From the NCBI GenBank assembly GCA_013399855.1, contig VXAY01000115.1:786799-850798 (forward strand): a stretch of 64,000 nt of DNA, given 5' to 3'. The position numbers were made by a program, and so were the translations under genes. Source of the stretch: Oxyruncus cristatus (lineage: Eukaryota > Chordata > Aves > Passeriformes > Cotingidae). The notes beneath the pieces were generated by a model. That model ran no database searches, was not told the DNA's origin, and saw only the letters and a list, made by a program, of their open reading frames with translations. This document shows positions 27,174 to 39,500 of this stretch, one piece after another (the first letter of the stretch is position 1; every line of letters begins with the position of its first letter).

Positions 27174-27308
27174 CAGGGCTTCGGGATCTTTACTTTCTTC
27201 ACTGCTGAATCCATAATAGTCAAGGGTTTTATCCAGATCCTGTATGTTCCCTTGTGCTCTCAGACCCTTCTCGGAGTGACAAGCCTGGCAAATCGGTGCA
27301 TTGCCCAT
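27174..27308 (-). CDS. Candidate ANK2 alternative first exon with cysteine-containing N-terminus
   Basis: An open segment of 45 codons starts MGNAPICQACHSEKGLRAQG, continues through an acidic DLDKTLDYYGF stretch and ends EESKDPEAL at a textbook donor, CTG|gtaagt. It is in phase 0 and so could splice to the common exon at 16636-16737, 10.4 kb downstream. The ATG has G at -3 and G at +4. Immediately upstream is a CpG-rich block, as expected for an alternative promoter. Gly2 and Cys7/Cys10 suggest possible lipid attachment, but residue 6 is Ile, which breaks the usual myristoylation pattern. The frame stays open upstream to about 27608, so the start is chosen by context rather than forced by a stop. 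It could also be the first exon of another minus-strand transcript, or chance. Confidence 0.6.
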
Positions 27309-27309
27309 A

Positions 27310-27730
27310 TCAGTTCCGCTCACTCCGGCCGGGGGGATCGCCCTCGCGCCGCCCGCGGTGCCCAGCGCTCCCGAAGGACAGATGACCAGCCAGGAGGAGG
27401 ATCCCAGGCTCCCTTCCCTGAGCCCTCCTGTGTCACGGAGAACCCGAAACCCCAGCAACTGCGGGCAGCAGTCGGTGACCATTTCCAATTCAGGCGCTGC
27501 CCGGCTATTTTTACACCTACCAGGCCAGCTATGCGTGTCGATGGCGTGGGGTGGGCCGGGGGCCGGCTCTCCAGCACGCAGCCAGCCTTCCCAGCACGGA
27601 AAGTTCAAGTCCCACCGGGTGGAATCTGCACACGCGCCTGATTGAGTTACCCACTTGCGTGCCTTTCAACGTTTTGATTTGTTTCCCCGCCGCGTTCACA
27701 CAAAGCGCCGAATTTCAGAACGTCGCCAGA
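27310..27730. promoter_or_regulatory. CpG-rich block upstream of the MGNAPIC exon
   Basis: The sequence changes abruptly from AT-rich intron to a CpG-rich stretch (ggccggggggatcgccc, ctcgcgccgcccgcggtg, later cgccgcgttc and cgaatttcagaacgtcgcc). It lies directly upstream, on the minus strand, of the candidate first exon at 27174-27308. An isolated CpG cluster within a 29-kb intron is typical of an alternative promoter. Confidence 0.55.
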
Positions 27731-28455
27731 GCCCACGGAGCTCCTGACTCGAAAACATGATTAGTTCAATCTACTGGAGACTTACAAACCAAGGTGAAAG
27801 GGGCGAGCACAGATTTCATGAGCATTTCATCCCTGTGATTCACGTGGTGTTTCAGGTTCATGTAGCTGGTAAGTGTGATGAGCTTGTTTTGGGTTGAGTT
27901 GGCCCCCGGGTATGATTTCAGACGAGCTCAAATGTATCCAAAAAGGACAATATGTGATGCTAGATCACTTTTGTTGTTGTCTGTGCCATGTCTGATCTCA
28001 TTTTGGGGGTTTATATTGTTGTTTTGGTTTAGGGTTGGTCGTAGTTTTTTAGTTAGAATAGTAATTTAAAAAAAAAAAAAAAAAAAAGGCAACAAGCAAA
28101 ACTCTTGAAACTGAGAATATGGACATTCCCTCTTGGCTGGAATTAGTTATCACGACTGCACCCATTAAGATAAAAATAATTTTGAGGATTGCATGTTGGA
28201 ATCCACCCATTATCCTAGAAGAGGGTCACTGCAGAATTAAAGAACTCCAAAGCCAAAAAAAAAAAAAAAAAATGTTGAGAGATAATCAGCAGTTTTCAAA
28301 TGGTTCAGGACCAGCTGGAGGGAGTGGGGACAGACCACAGGTACCAGAGTCCTGCAGAATATACCATGCACATCAAGCCCCTAAGGAGAGCTGGGCATAT
28401 ATTTGAAAATTTAAACCCGAAATTCCTCAAAAAATAAGAGATCCTGAAAGAACTG

Positions 28456-28478
28456 CAACAACCAACCAACCAACCAAC
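28456..28478 (+). repeat. (CAAC)n microsatellite
   Basis: Five tandem CAAC units preceded by a degenerate one. Confidence 0.95.
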
Positions 28479-31400
28479 ATTTTTCTCTGTGGGGTTTCAA
28501 TGCACTGCCACTGCAGTGACACACATCAGCAGGCAGCTGTCCACGGCAGCCTATTGACTTCTCCCCAGTTAACCTGCACAGCAGCACCAGTTATGATCCA
28601 AGAGACTGAGTTCTCCCCAGCCCCCCTATTAAGGATTATTGATGGGCATGGAGTTGTATTTTGTGTTAATTACCACGAGGGAGATTTAAACCGGCTGATT
28701 GGGATGGGATCACTCGGCGCCTGTGAATCGCCTCCGGCGCTGGATGTGTAATGAGCACGGACACACGCTTGGATAGACCCACACACAAAAGAGTTAAATT
28801 CATTGCCATTTGTATCTTCTTTTCCCAATTTTGCCAGCAGTTGGCAAATGTTTCAGGAAAGCCTGAAACTCAGGCCTGTAGTTCCCTGACACTGAGTTCC
28901 CTCAGCTCTCCCAAAGCGTTACCCTGTGACAGCAGTAAGGTGTGGACACACGGCCAGAACTTCTGCACGGACTTATAAAAATAAAAGGATGCAAGAAGGA
29001 ATCCCACCAAATGCCTGACCCGACCAGTGTTCACATAACCAAAGTCCCAACACAAACTGGCACTAAAAATCTTTGGATATTTAATGTGAAAGGAACTTAC
29101 TGGAAAACACAGGAGTGAGACAAGGCATCGCTCAGGAGGAAAGGGTGAGTAACATGAATTCCTGGGAAATAATGCCTGCAGAAAGCAACAATCTGTGCAG
29201 CCATCAGAGGGAAAGCAATGGAGGAGCTCTCTGCCAGAGCCTTTCAACAATATTACTGTTGTTTGTGCAAATGGCTCGAAGTCTTTAGGGCAAATTACTC
29301 AGAAAGCAAACACGTTCATGTTTTGCCAGACTTCGCTGGGGCACCACATTCTAACAAAGTACATGTCTTATGATGGGGCGTTCAAAGCCTCTGTGGAGGA
29401 ACATGGGGCAGTATCTCTGTAGTTCCCAAGCTCTCTGCTGTGGTGTTTGGGCTGCAGATCTCTCCCAGCAGGCAGCGGTGGAGAAACTAAACACAAAGGC
29501 ACGGTTTGGAAGCACGGAGCTCATGGCAAAGCACCTCAGTCCTCCTCTCTGTGTTCCACCACCAGAACTGCTCTGAGGGCTCCTCACAGGGGAGCACAGC
29601 TTTCTGAAGTACCTCCTGTGGGTAATTCCCTGAATTCACCTGTTTGCCTGTGCTTTAATGTACCTTCTCCCCCTAACTTCAAACCCTAATTACTCCCTCA
29701 ACCAGAGAGCCTTCAGAAAGACTTCAAAGAGCCCGTAAGGAAGAGACCAGAGCATCTCATGTATTGAAGCACTGCTGTTAGGACAGGGTCGCTCCTCTCC
29801 CCCAAAAATCGGGGAAACATTCTGGTTTCACCCCTAAAGTCTTTCTAAGCCTGCAGCAATTATTATCAGCCTTAGAGAAACACAAACCCACTCGGCAGAC
29901 AGCTGGGAATTGCATCTTTTCCAAGGATTCTCGAAGTAAATGGCACCAGGGTCAAACTGGCCACCAAAAAAAGCCCAGTGTGGTACAAACCAAGTGGTTT
30001 GCAGCCGCTTGCAAAATCCCAGCCAAGACCTCGGAGACTAACAAGTGAGAAGCAGTGAAAGCAAAGCTGTAAGCTAATCTCCAGAGAGAGATTTCGTTTC
30101 ATGGGATCCCATTCCACGGTCCAGGAATATGCTGAGCCAGGACTACAGACAGTCTCACACACACAGGTGGGCAGCAACAAAAGCAGAACTGCTCTGTTTC
30201 CACCAAAAATGCCTCTTTATCCTTTTCTGCCACTACTACTAAAGCTTAACCTGTCTGTAGATGTTTCAATTATGTTTTCAATTTAGTTTTTAGTTTAGCT
30301 AAAGTAACAATTCATGAGCCACTGTAATGGCACTTAGAGCCACAAAGTAAACACAGAAGGGAAAAAATGAAGAGAGAGAGGAAGAGTTCCAAGTATCCAG
30401 ACAACTCCCAATTGTTAGTGACATAAACCCCCACACTTATTATTGTCAAATCTTTCCCCAAAGAGCCATTTCCCATGACATTTTTATGGTTAAACACAGT
30501 AATTTAAAAAAAAAAAAAAAAAGAGAGGGTTTGCACTGGGACCTATATATTTCTAGGAGAAACTTTGAAACGATTCCTAAATGCAAAGTCTTTCACTCTT
30601 GGGGATTATTCCACAGGAAGGTCAAGTACAATGTGGCTCACTTGCCGCTGGCAATTATTTTGGGTCAGATCCTGAGCTCAGGCACAGTATAAACTCTGAT
30701 GATTCATGCCTTTATATCATTTATGCCCCCCTTTATGTTTTACAATAACGACACTGATGCAATCACTATTTCCCAAAAATTCAGCCCTTCTCCCTTCTGG
30801 TCACAGAGACCACAATGAGCAATTCCCAAAGCCCAAGCAGCCTTTATGAAGGGGTAATTGTCTGCTCCACAGGGCTCAACAGCAAATCCTCTCCAGCTTA
30901 AATAATTTGAGTCCAATCAATTGCAAAAAATCTATTTTGAGCCATTTTGAAGAGGACTTGCTCTGCTTTTGGTGGTGAATCATTCAACACATTAACCCTA
31001 GCAATCCTTCCTGGACAGCTCCTAATCCAAGGGGTACCCTGGATATATTTTAATCACTATGAGAACAAGCAAAGAGAGAACCTGGGGTTTAATCACTGCA
31101 GCTACAGGAGTGGCAGCGGGGAAACATGTTTCAAGGGTAGGAAAGTAGAAGGTAAAAACAACCCCAGCTTTCCCAGAGGTGCCCTCACGGGCACGGCAGT
31201 TTAGGTATCACGTATCTTTCCTCATTAAAATCACAGTCAACATGGCTTTTTCCTCTCAGCCCTGCCTGCATCTCATCAAGAACGAAAGGCACGTATTCAC
31301 ATCCACCACTGAAGAACACGAGGGAACTCTAACAGGGATTGCTGTGTCATCACAGAACTAAACCTCAGGGCAAGAGCTACTTAATAACATCCTGAGGGTA

Positions 31401-34400
31401 AAGGGTTAAGATGCAGTTCAGGCCCACCCATGCCAACACCGCCATAAATAAATTATCACTTCTTGTGCCCAAAATAGCTTTTTTTTTTTTTAATTATTTC
31501 AACAGAAGTAAAACATTTGTTGAGAACTTCATGTTTTTATATCCCCCTGTGGCAAGCAAGCTCTAACTGGCACCTATTCGTCTCAGTCTAAATCTAAACC
31601 AAATCTCTGCCCCCTAGATTAGCCCTAATTTTTGTTCCTTAACACAGACAATATACTAATTCTGTCTTAAGCCATCTTGTAGGATACTGGTAAGCCATGA
31701 CATTCTGAATATGGAATATCAAGTAAGGCCTCAAGCCTCTTCTCCAAGATAACCACCATCCCATCTTCCCCTTTGGATACACGAGGAGGAGCTCACTGCT
31801 GACTCCAAAGCTCCCAGTCTCCTAAATCCTTGTTGCTGAAATACACAAGTTTCTCAAGGTCTCACTTCTGCTTGATTTCTTACAAATTTGATACAACTTT
31901 CAAAATCAAAAATTGCCTTTTTTCCTATAAAATGGGGGGGAAGGAAGGAAATGTATTTCATATATAACATACAAGAGACAGTATGTCTCATATAAAGGGA
32001 TACAATATGCACAATAAAGTTTTCCACATGTTGCATCTTTTGCTTTCCTGTGGTTTCAAAGAATCAATTAATTCAATGAGGAATGAAAGATAACAATGGT
32101 AAATTCATAATTCTCCTTGTGCAAAAGAACTCCCCACTCAGTGACATTCACCAAAATTGACTTTATTGAGGCTAATGCCCAACATTTATTGAAGTCTAAA
32201 CATTTTGCTGTCTAAAAGTCAATTGTCCTCTTACTTTTTGTACAGGCAGCAGGAATATCTGCAATGCTGGTAATGGGAACCCGGAGGTTAATCAATTATA
32301 ATAAAATAGAGCAAAACAACAAGATGAAACTGAGAGAAGGGGAACTGTTTACTTCTGAAAGTGAATATTTTGCTCATAAACTGATATAAGGAAGAGAAAG
32401 TGGAAACACTTCAAGTGCTGCCTGAATGTTAAACAGCACAAAATCTTAGATCTTGAACCCAAACTGCAGGTTCTGAAGGATTTCCTCATGGTTTTGTCCT
32501 GAAAACATCAGTACTGTTTTAAAAGAGATTTTTTTCCTGGCTAAAAAGTTACCTTATCATAAGCTTTGAATATTCTTTCACTGAAACTTCAAAGAGAAAA
32601 AACGGTCTGTAACTAAAGCATCTCCCTCCGAGCGCTGTCCAAGGGAGGAGGATGAAACCCACTTAGAGTTTAACATATGCAAAATGTCACAGCTGGTAAT
32701 TGCAACTTTTATGGTCTTATCAGGCCTTTTGTGCAACTAGGGAGAAGATCTGATTTTTCAAATGCTTTAAGAAAGCATATTGCATTTTAATACTCGATAA
32801 AGCCCGAAATGGTGCCTGTGTAAAGGTGTTGTTTGTGAACACTGCTTGAAACTGCTGGGTAGACAAACATCCTCTTGGTTGAACAGCAGTTACTGCCTGG
32901 CTGCACGTTCTGCCGAGGGGAAGGAGGAGACTCATCATCATTAATAGTAAATAATCCCAAATGGTACATTACAGGTTCTTAAGTGGACACCCATAGACCG
33001 TTTACTCCATTTCTATTTTATTTTGTGCCCTGTGCCCGCCTGTTACCTCAGGGTCCATTAAAGACATCTCTCAGAAACAAGAGTTACTATTAATCTACAT
33101 AAGAAAATACTTTTATCTCGAATATTAAGCTGTTTGGTTTAGGAAATTGCTCTTCCTGGCTATAAACTAGAATCGTAAAGAGAATATTAGTGGCACTGAA
33201 AGGCAACTAAACCGAATCCCCCCCAGTTCACACACCAACGCGAGTCAGTGCGCCACAGATGCAAACACACACCCAATGTACCTGTGCTGATGTTTAAAAC
33301 AACCTGGCTGTGCAAAGTGCACTTACATTTAGCTGAGAAACAACCATAAAGCTGTAATTTTTTCTAGTCTGTAATATCACAGCTTGTGTTTGATGTGCTC
33401 AACTAATAGCACCAATAGCTGCTTGAAAAAAACAAACAAACCAGAACCGAGCACTACTGACTCCGAGTCTCTGGTTTTCACAAGGTGCAGAGCAAGAGCC
33501 ACCCTTTCTGGAGCTCCAAAGGGTTTATCTTCCCAGTCTCTGAAGAAAGAGTGAGTCACAGAAGGCAAAGTTATGTGCTGCATTCACCACATGTCAGCAA
33601 ACAGTACTTGAAAGCTTGGGTTTGTATCATTCCTGCCTAATACTCTGCCTTTCCCCACACTGAGGGAGTTGCAGTAGATGATAAATAAAAGATGACAATC
33701 TTCCAAAAGCAATTCTCTGCCATCAAAAGGGTTCTAACGGAGTACAATCAAGAATTTCTGTTTCTGTAAGAAAGCAATTTGTGCCTTATAGTTACATAAA
33801 TCATCCAAACGAGGGCCAGAAGAGCATGAAAAACAAGTAAGTCTGCTGAGACACCGACTGAACTTTCATTATTGCACACGGTTCTAAAGAGACAGTTTGA
33901 GATCTTGTCATTGAAAACACATCTTCACATCATTTATCAGCTGGTTAAGACTTGCCACCCAGGGGAAAAAAAACAAACCACCTCCATGCAGTTTGTAGAA
34001 GCACCAAAGAATACTCCAAACAGCACATCAGCTCTAAAAAAGTCTGCATCCAAGTCATTCTGTGGTAATTCTGAGTTATGTATAAACTAGAAATTGGGAG
34101 ATTATGAACAGCTGACAAAAGGCCAAGTGTTGGTGCACTGTAGTCTCTCAGGACTATTGAAACCAGCAGCATCCATAAATTAAAGAGAGTCAAAAGGTAA
34201 GATGAGAAAACTGAGCAGTTTATTTCCAGGGAAATCCTAAGAATGCTGTAAAACTTCCTTCAGCTGCCAATTATAACTCATGATGCTGCAAAGTCATAGT
34301 ATTACCAGCGGTTATTGAACACGAGGCAACATAACTAAGGTTTTAAGAATGTCTTTGCATTCTTAAGAGAGATAAACATGTAACAAAGAGATAATCAAAG

Positions 34401-35020
34401 AAATATCGGGTTTGTACTGGATCCTCTCAAAACCCAAAAATGCAATTTTAGGAAAAGCATAATTACAACAGAACCAAAACTGGATGTCAGTAAACATTAT
34501 TAATGTCAATTAAAATAAATAAACCAGCAAAAAACCCAAACATACATAAATCCACAGATTTACTGCCAGCAAGAAACAGAAAAATTTCCTAAATAATCTT
34601 GCACAAAGCCTGTGCTTTTCTCTCAAAGTCCAAATTTTTTATGGCAAGGAAAGTGCTGCAGCATTTAAAATTGTATGTTACATTGTAACTGTAATATCTG
34701 ACTATTACCAAAGAAATTAGGTTTGTGAGATATCCCACAGCGCTCCCAAGAACTGAGGAAACCCTAAGCCATGACCACTCCCCCACCCACCCCCACTAAG
34801 TCTCTCAACTACGACGTGGACGGAGCCCAGGGGGGCAGCAGGACTCAAATGAAGCAAAAAGAGCTGCATCCCTCACGACATCCAGCACTCTTCCATTTGG
34901 GAGCATCTTTTGCCACCAGAGGCAGGGTCAGAAATAGACCCCACTTACCTTAAGTGCTTATCAACAGAAAAAATACTGCAAAACTGCTCTTTAACCCGCA
35001 CCACGGAAAATTAAAAATAA

Positions 35021-35044
35021 TAATTAAAATAAATAAATAAATAG
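35021..35044 (+). repeat. (AAAT)n microsatellite
   Basis: Repeated AAAT units in intron DNA. Confidence 0.9.
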
Positions 35045-36449
35045 AGAGGAATGAAGATTCCCATCTCACTGGAAACAAGGTCCCTATTTTGTGGAATACT
35101 GCACTAAACTTATTCTTCCCCCTGAGACTTAAACCTTCAGGAACTCAACCCAAATGATACTTCAGAACAAAGGCAAAGTATGTTCTTTATTGGAGATATA
35201 AATGCCTATAAAGCAGTAGTAGGATAGGATCATTTAATTTAACACTGAAAAAGTGAAACAGTAGATGTAAATATTTCAGCCTGAAGTCAGGAAGATCACC
35301 GACAAAGCCCCACATCCCAGGTCTTCACCAGCTGGACTACAATTCCCACTTGAATGTGTATTTTATATTAAGAACGAGTAAAAATAATAAGAAAAAAAGG
35401 GAATTTTGTAAGCTAAACAATAGCCAACCCCCCCAGATAAGTCAAAGTACATCTATTATGCAGTGATACTCTAAAACAAAGCAATTTCATATAACAAAAT
35501 ACTTGAAGAGGCTGCCAAGTGGATACTAAGGGAAAGACCTTGGAGCCTGCGTAAGAGTTCTGAAAAGTCCTGCTGCATTCAAAGTGACAAATAAAATTCC
35601 TTATTATTGCTCATTTATGGGAGGAGATCAACACCATGGATAGGGGAAGTAGCTGTTTGATTAAATGACTGTTTGGCTGTCCTTATCCATTCTCCATCAC
35701 TTCCCCGGGCGGCCTCTTCCAGATCTGGACGACCCCTACACATGGCAAAACTTTGATATCTTCAGCGACCACCACCTGATGCTGCATTGTCTTTGCAGAG
35801 CAGAAAAACACCTATTTGGAAATCTTTTAACACCTGTACAAACATCTGAGGTAAAGCCACTGAAGCCCTAAAACAGCATTTAGAAAGGGAAGACTTTTGT
35901 TCCTTCTCTGATCCAGTTTTTCCACTGACAGCAGGGGTCTCCCACCCCCACAAAACTCTAAGGGGGTTAAAGTACCAGCAAGTTTTCCCTCCAATTCCAC
36001 TTGTGATTTTCCAGCTCTTTCTGCTTTTCTAATTATTTTAACCACTATTTTTAGAAAGGTATTAAATTTATAAATAGTTTAGAACACCAGAGCTCTCCCC
36101 CTGCCAAAAACATTAACAGGACAGGTCACAGAACATAAGACTTACGTAAAGAACCTTTTGGAACCAAAGGTATACTTGCGTGACATTATTTTCCACCACA
36201 AATAATCTCACAGAACTAAAATCACAGGAACTGGACACATGTTCAAAAATGACACTGGAAAACATAAAGCACTAAGATGGTTACGTAATAGGAGGTGAAT
36301 TATCTCCTGTCTGAAATCATCTGGAAAAAAAACCCTAAATCTCTTGAGATCATTTGCAAATCTTCCAGGGATTTCGACACGTTAGGATTATAATATATGG
36401 TGTTATAAAACCAAGTGTTCCTTTATAACCTTTAATTACAGTTCCTTAC

Positions 36450-36533
36450 CTCTAAATTATCCTTGTCCATCTCAAACACCTTTTCCAGGAGGAGTCTGGT
36501 TCCTCTCAAGTCTTCTGTTTTCCTCACATTCAT
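36450..36533 (-). CDS. Candidate ANK2 alternative first exon, 28 codons
   Basis: An ATG with AAA before it opens 28 codons, MNVRKTEDLRGTRLLLEKVF followed by EMDKDNLE, and the frame ends exactly in phase 0 at a good donor, GAG|gtaagg. An in-frame TAA lies three codons before the ATG, so this is the only start in the frame. The length equals that of the common human ankyrin-B leader as I remember it (28 codons), though the residues do not match. The peptide is highly charged and would form a short amphipathic helix around LLLEKVF. A TATA-like element (TATATGAT on the minus strand, 36562-36569) is close upstream. No CpG island is present. Support is splice site, phase and start context only; I do not recognise the peptide. 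Confidence 0.45.
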
Positions 36534-39500
36534 TTTGCACATTAGAGCTGGTTTAAAAAGGATCATATACCCCTTCCTATGTTTCAGGCTTCTGGACCAA
36601 TAATCATTATTACAACTACATAGAGACTAGAAAATAATGATGCTTTATTGCTCAGAATAAAGGAACATGTGCTGCTGAATGCAGCCAGATGACTCATGAA
36701 ATGGCTAAACTGAGATAAAGAAGAAACTGATGTTAATTAACTTTTTTTACCACCTGCATATTCACCAGCTGTAGCAATAGCTTGGTTCCTCCCAAGATGC
36801 CCTCAGAGAATTTCTGAGCCCTGCTAAGAGCAAATACATGCTAAGGTTGGTGTCAGAGCTCTGTGCCACAGTTAAATGCCGCAGGGATGAATATTCCGTG
36901 TAACTGGAAGGGACACGGGAGGCCCACACTGGCTGTACTGGCCCTCACCTCTGCAAGGAACCACATCCCACCTTCCCTCCTGCTGGAACTGCCTCTCCAC
37001 CAGCAGAGCCACAGTGCAGGTGCAGGGAGCATCACCAAATCCTAAACCAAACAGGTTAAGTGCTAGGCTTCCTTAGAAATCCAGGGAAGACAGCCAAGCA
37101 CGTACTTCCCTAAGCCGGGGAGAACTCGTGCTGCAATGCAGAGCCGGCTCTGGGCACGGCCATTAATTATTTCTGATTTCACTTGTTTGGGAAAGCTTTT
37201 CCAGGCCCTCATCATTCACCAGGCTAATACCCTGCACCACTAGAGGGAACCGGCTCTATTAAAGCACCTGTTCCTAGTGCCTGTATCCCAGGAAAGGAGA
37301 AGTCAGTGAATAAATTATTCCCAAAGGAGCGGCTGAGTGGTTTAGCTACCTTTCAGACAACACTGCAGGCTTTGTGCTGTCCCCGTGATAATCAAGAAAA
37401 GGGCATAAAATGCAATTTGGGGGATTTTTCATCATCCTAAAAACACCCCTGGTGCGGTGGCTGTTGGCTGGAGCTGCCATTTGCCAAGCAGGGTCGGGCT
37501 GTGCAGCACAGTCACCGTGGCTGTGGGGGCAGTGGGGGTGGCTGGATTCTCCCCAGAAAACACGGCAGCAGCACGGAGAATATAGCACAGATCTCATCTA
37601 GTTGCTATGGAGTCTCCGTGCATTTCTTCAGGAAAATATTGCTGGGATACAGCAGTTGCTGTTACCACTGACCAGTCAAAGTAACTTCTTCTTTTTTTTT
37701 TTTTTTTAATCTAAATCACTTTTTGTCTCGAGCAAATGCTGTTCTGCAGAACGAACCCATGCCCGGGAAAGCCACCCTGCTCTGCACAAAGCAGGTTGGT
37801 ACAATGGTTTAAGGTTCACATCAGCACTTCAAATGTCACTCAGTTCCTCCTGCAAAGTCCTGTCACTCTACCAAAACACAGTCCAAATGTATCTTTTCCA
37901 CAAGAAACACAAACAGAAATAGGCATCATTTGGAAAATGACTGGTTGTTCTTTTGCTGTTATGTAAAGTTTTGAGATCTTAATTTATTTGGCATAAGAAT
38001 GTTATTTCAATAACCTTATTTCAGTAACAAGGGGTAACAGCTCCCCACTGCCAGAGGGCAGGGTTAGATGGGATACTGGGAAGAAATTCTTCCCTGTGAG
38101 GGTAGGGAGGCCCTGGCACAGGTTGTCCAGAGAAGCTGTGGCTGCCCCATCCTTGGAAGTGTTCAAGGGCAGGTTGGACAGGGCTTGGAGCAACCTGGGA
38201 TAGTGGGAGTTGGACTTCAGGGTACTTTCCAACCCAAACCAGTCTGTGATTCTATGGTTTCCAACAAGAACTAAACAGAGCTAATATTAAACCCATGGAG
38301 AGCCTAAACCAGAGATAACTGACACTGTTGCCTGACTTAACTAAGTGGAATTGAGTGTCCCTGGCCTGGAAATGAGGATGACAGCAACGATTCCTCTCCC
38401 CAGGCAGCTCTGATGTCCAGTACCACGCTCATCAGCAAAAACAGAGCAGAAATACTTGCTGAGCACAACTATTCTCCTAGTGCAACGGGGCCATGTGGGA
38501 AATCTTAGCTACTGCCTCTTCCTGCTCCAGCAGCGAGCCCAACGTGGTGCATGGGATTCCTTTCCTCCCTTCCTCTAAAAAGGAATGAAGCAGGGGAGCA
38601 GGAAGGCTCAAGTGGGTCCAGCCAGGCCCCAGTAAATCAAGGCCAGGGCAGCGAGGCACGAACCAGCTTTTGTCTGCCCAAGTCTCCCGTTGCACTGTGA
38701 GCTTCACTGGTTTTGAGCGGTGACATGTCCCTGTCAGACATCCCGGCACAGCACAGGCCAGGAGCAGTAAATAATTTAAAGTGAGCTTGAATTATTCAAC
38801 CTAAAACAGCCTAGAAAGGCTTGTAATTATGGTTCTATGGGCTGAAATCATCTTCCACGAGCCTGGGGAAACAAGAGCTACGCCCATTTTGGGTGAACGC
38901 TGCTTGTCAATGCTGCCTGGATTTTACAGACAGGAATGAAGAGAAGGCAGGTCTGAACTATCAGGCAAAGAGAAATCCACACCCTTCCTCGGGTCAGGTA
39001 CAACAGCATCACATTAATATCTTCCAAATATGAAACACTGGGAGCTTTTCCTGAGCTGATCCAGACAATTAGTCACTGGTCTGCTTCAGAGCACATGCAG
39101 ACAGGATAACTTTTTTAATCTAGTGCTACTTCCCTCCCCTTTCTCTTTCTGTTTATTCTTATTCTCTCTTCATCAGAAAGGGATTTTGCTGGAGGACAAA
39201 AAGCTGACCTTAAACAGGAGGGTTCCCCAAAGGGTACTCTGAAATACCCAGGCTCAGTTCCCTAAAAAGCCCCAAAGAGATGATAAACCTGCAAGACTTT
39301 GGAGAGGTTAACATGCTAAATTCTTCATTAGCATCAACAAACAGATGGTAATTACAGACATTTTTTTTAATTGCAGCCTTTGTTTTCAGTTGCCTGTAAA
39401 AGGGCAGCTACCAATTAATCCATATTGATCACTGTGTGGAAGGTCTCAGCAGAGTGCTAACCCTCAAAAACTGTAACCTATAAACCACTAACACCAAATC

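Larger units (their letters stand above)
27731..36449 (-). other. ANK2: Large ANK2 intron, middle part
   Basis: AT-rich intron DNA with three poly-A runs (about 28069-28087, 28255-28271 and 30505-30521), a (CAAC)n run (28456-28478) and an (AAAT)n run (35021-35044). I see nothing else here that I can defend. Confidence 0.75.

Noticed and set aside
28870..29250. Minus-strand frame meeting a CCA|gtaagt donor in phase 0
   Set aside because: The donor is good, but the peptide is cysteine- and proline-rich without resemblance to an ankyrin leader, and the frame stays open past the donor.
36853..37038. Frame ending in phase 0 at GAG|gtgagg as another first exon
   Set aside because: Tryptophan- and cysteine-rich, unlike the other leaders, with no promoter signs; more likely chance.
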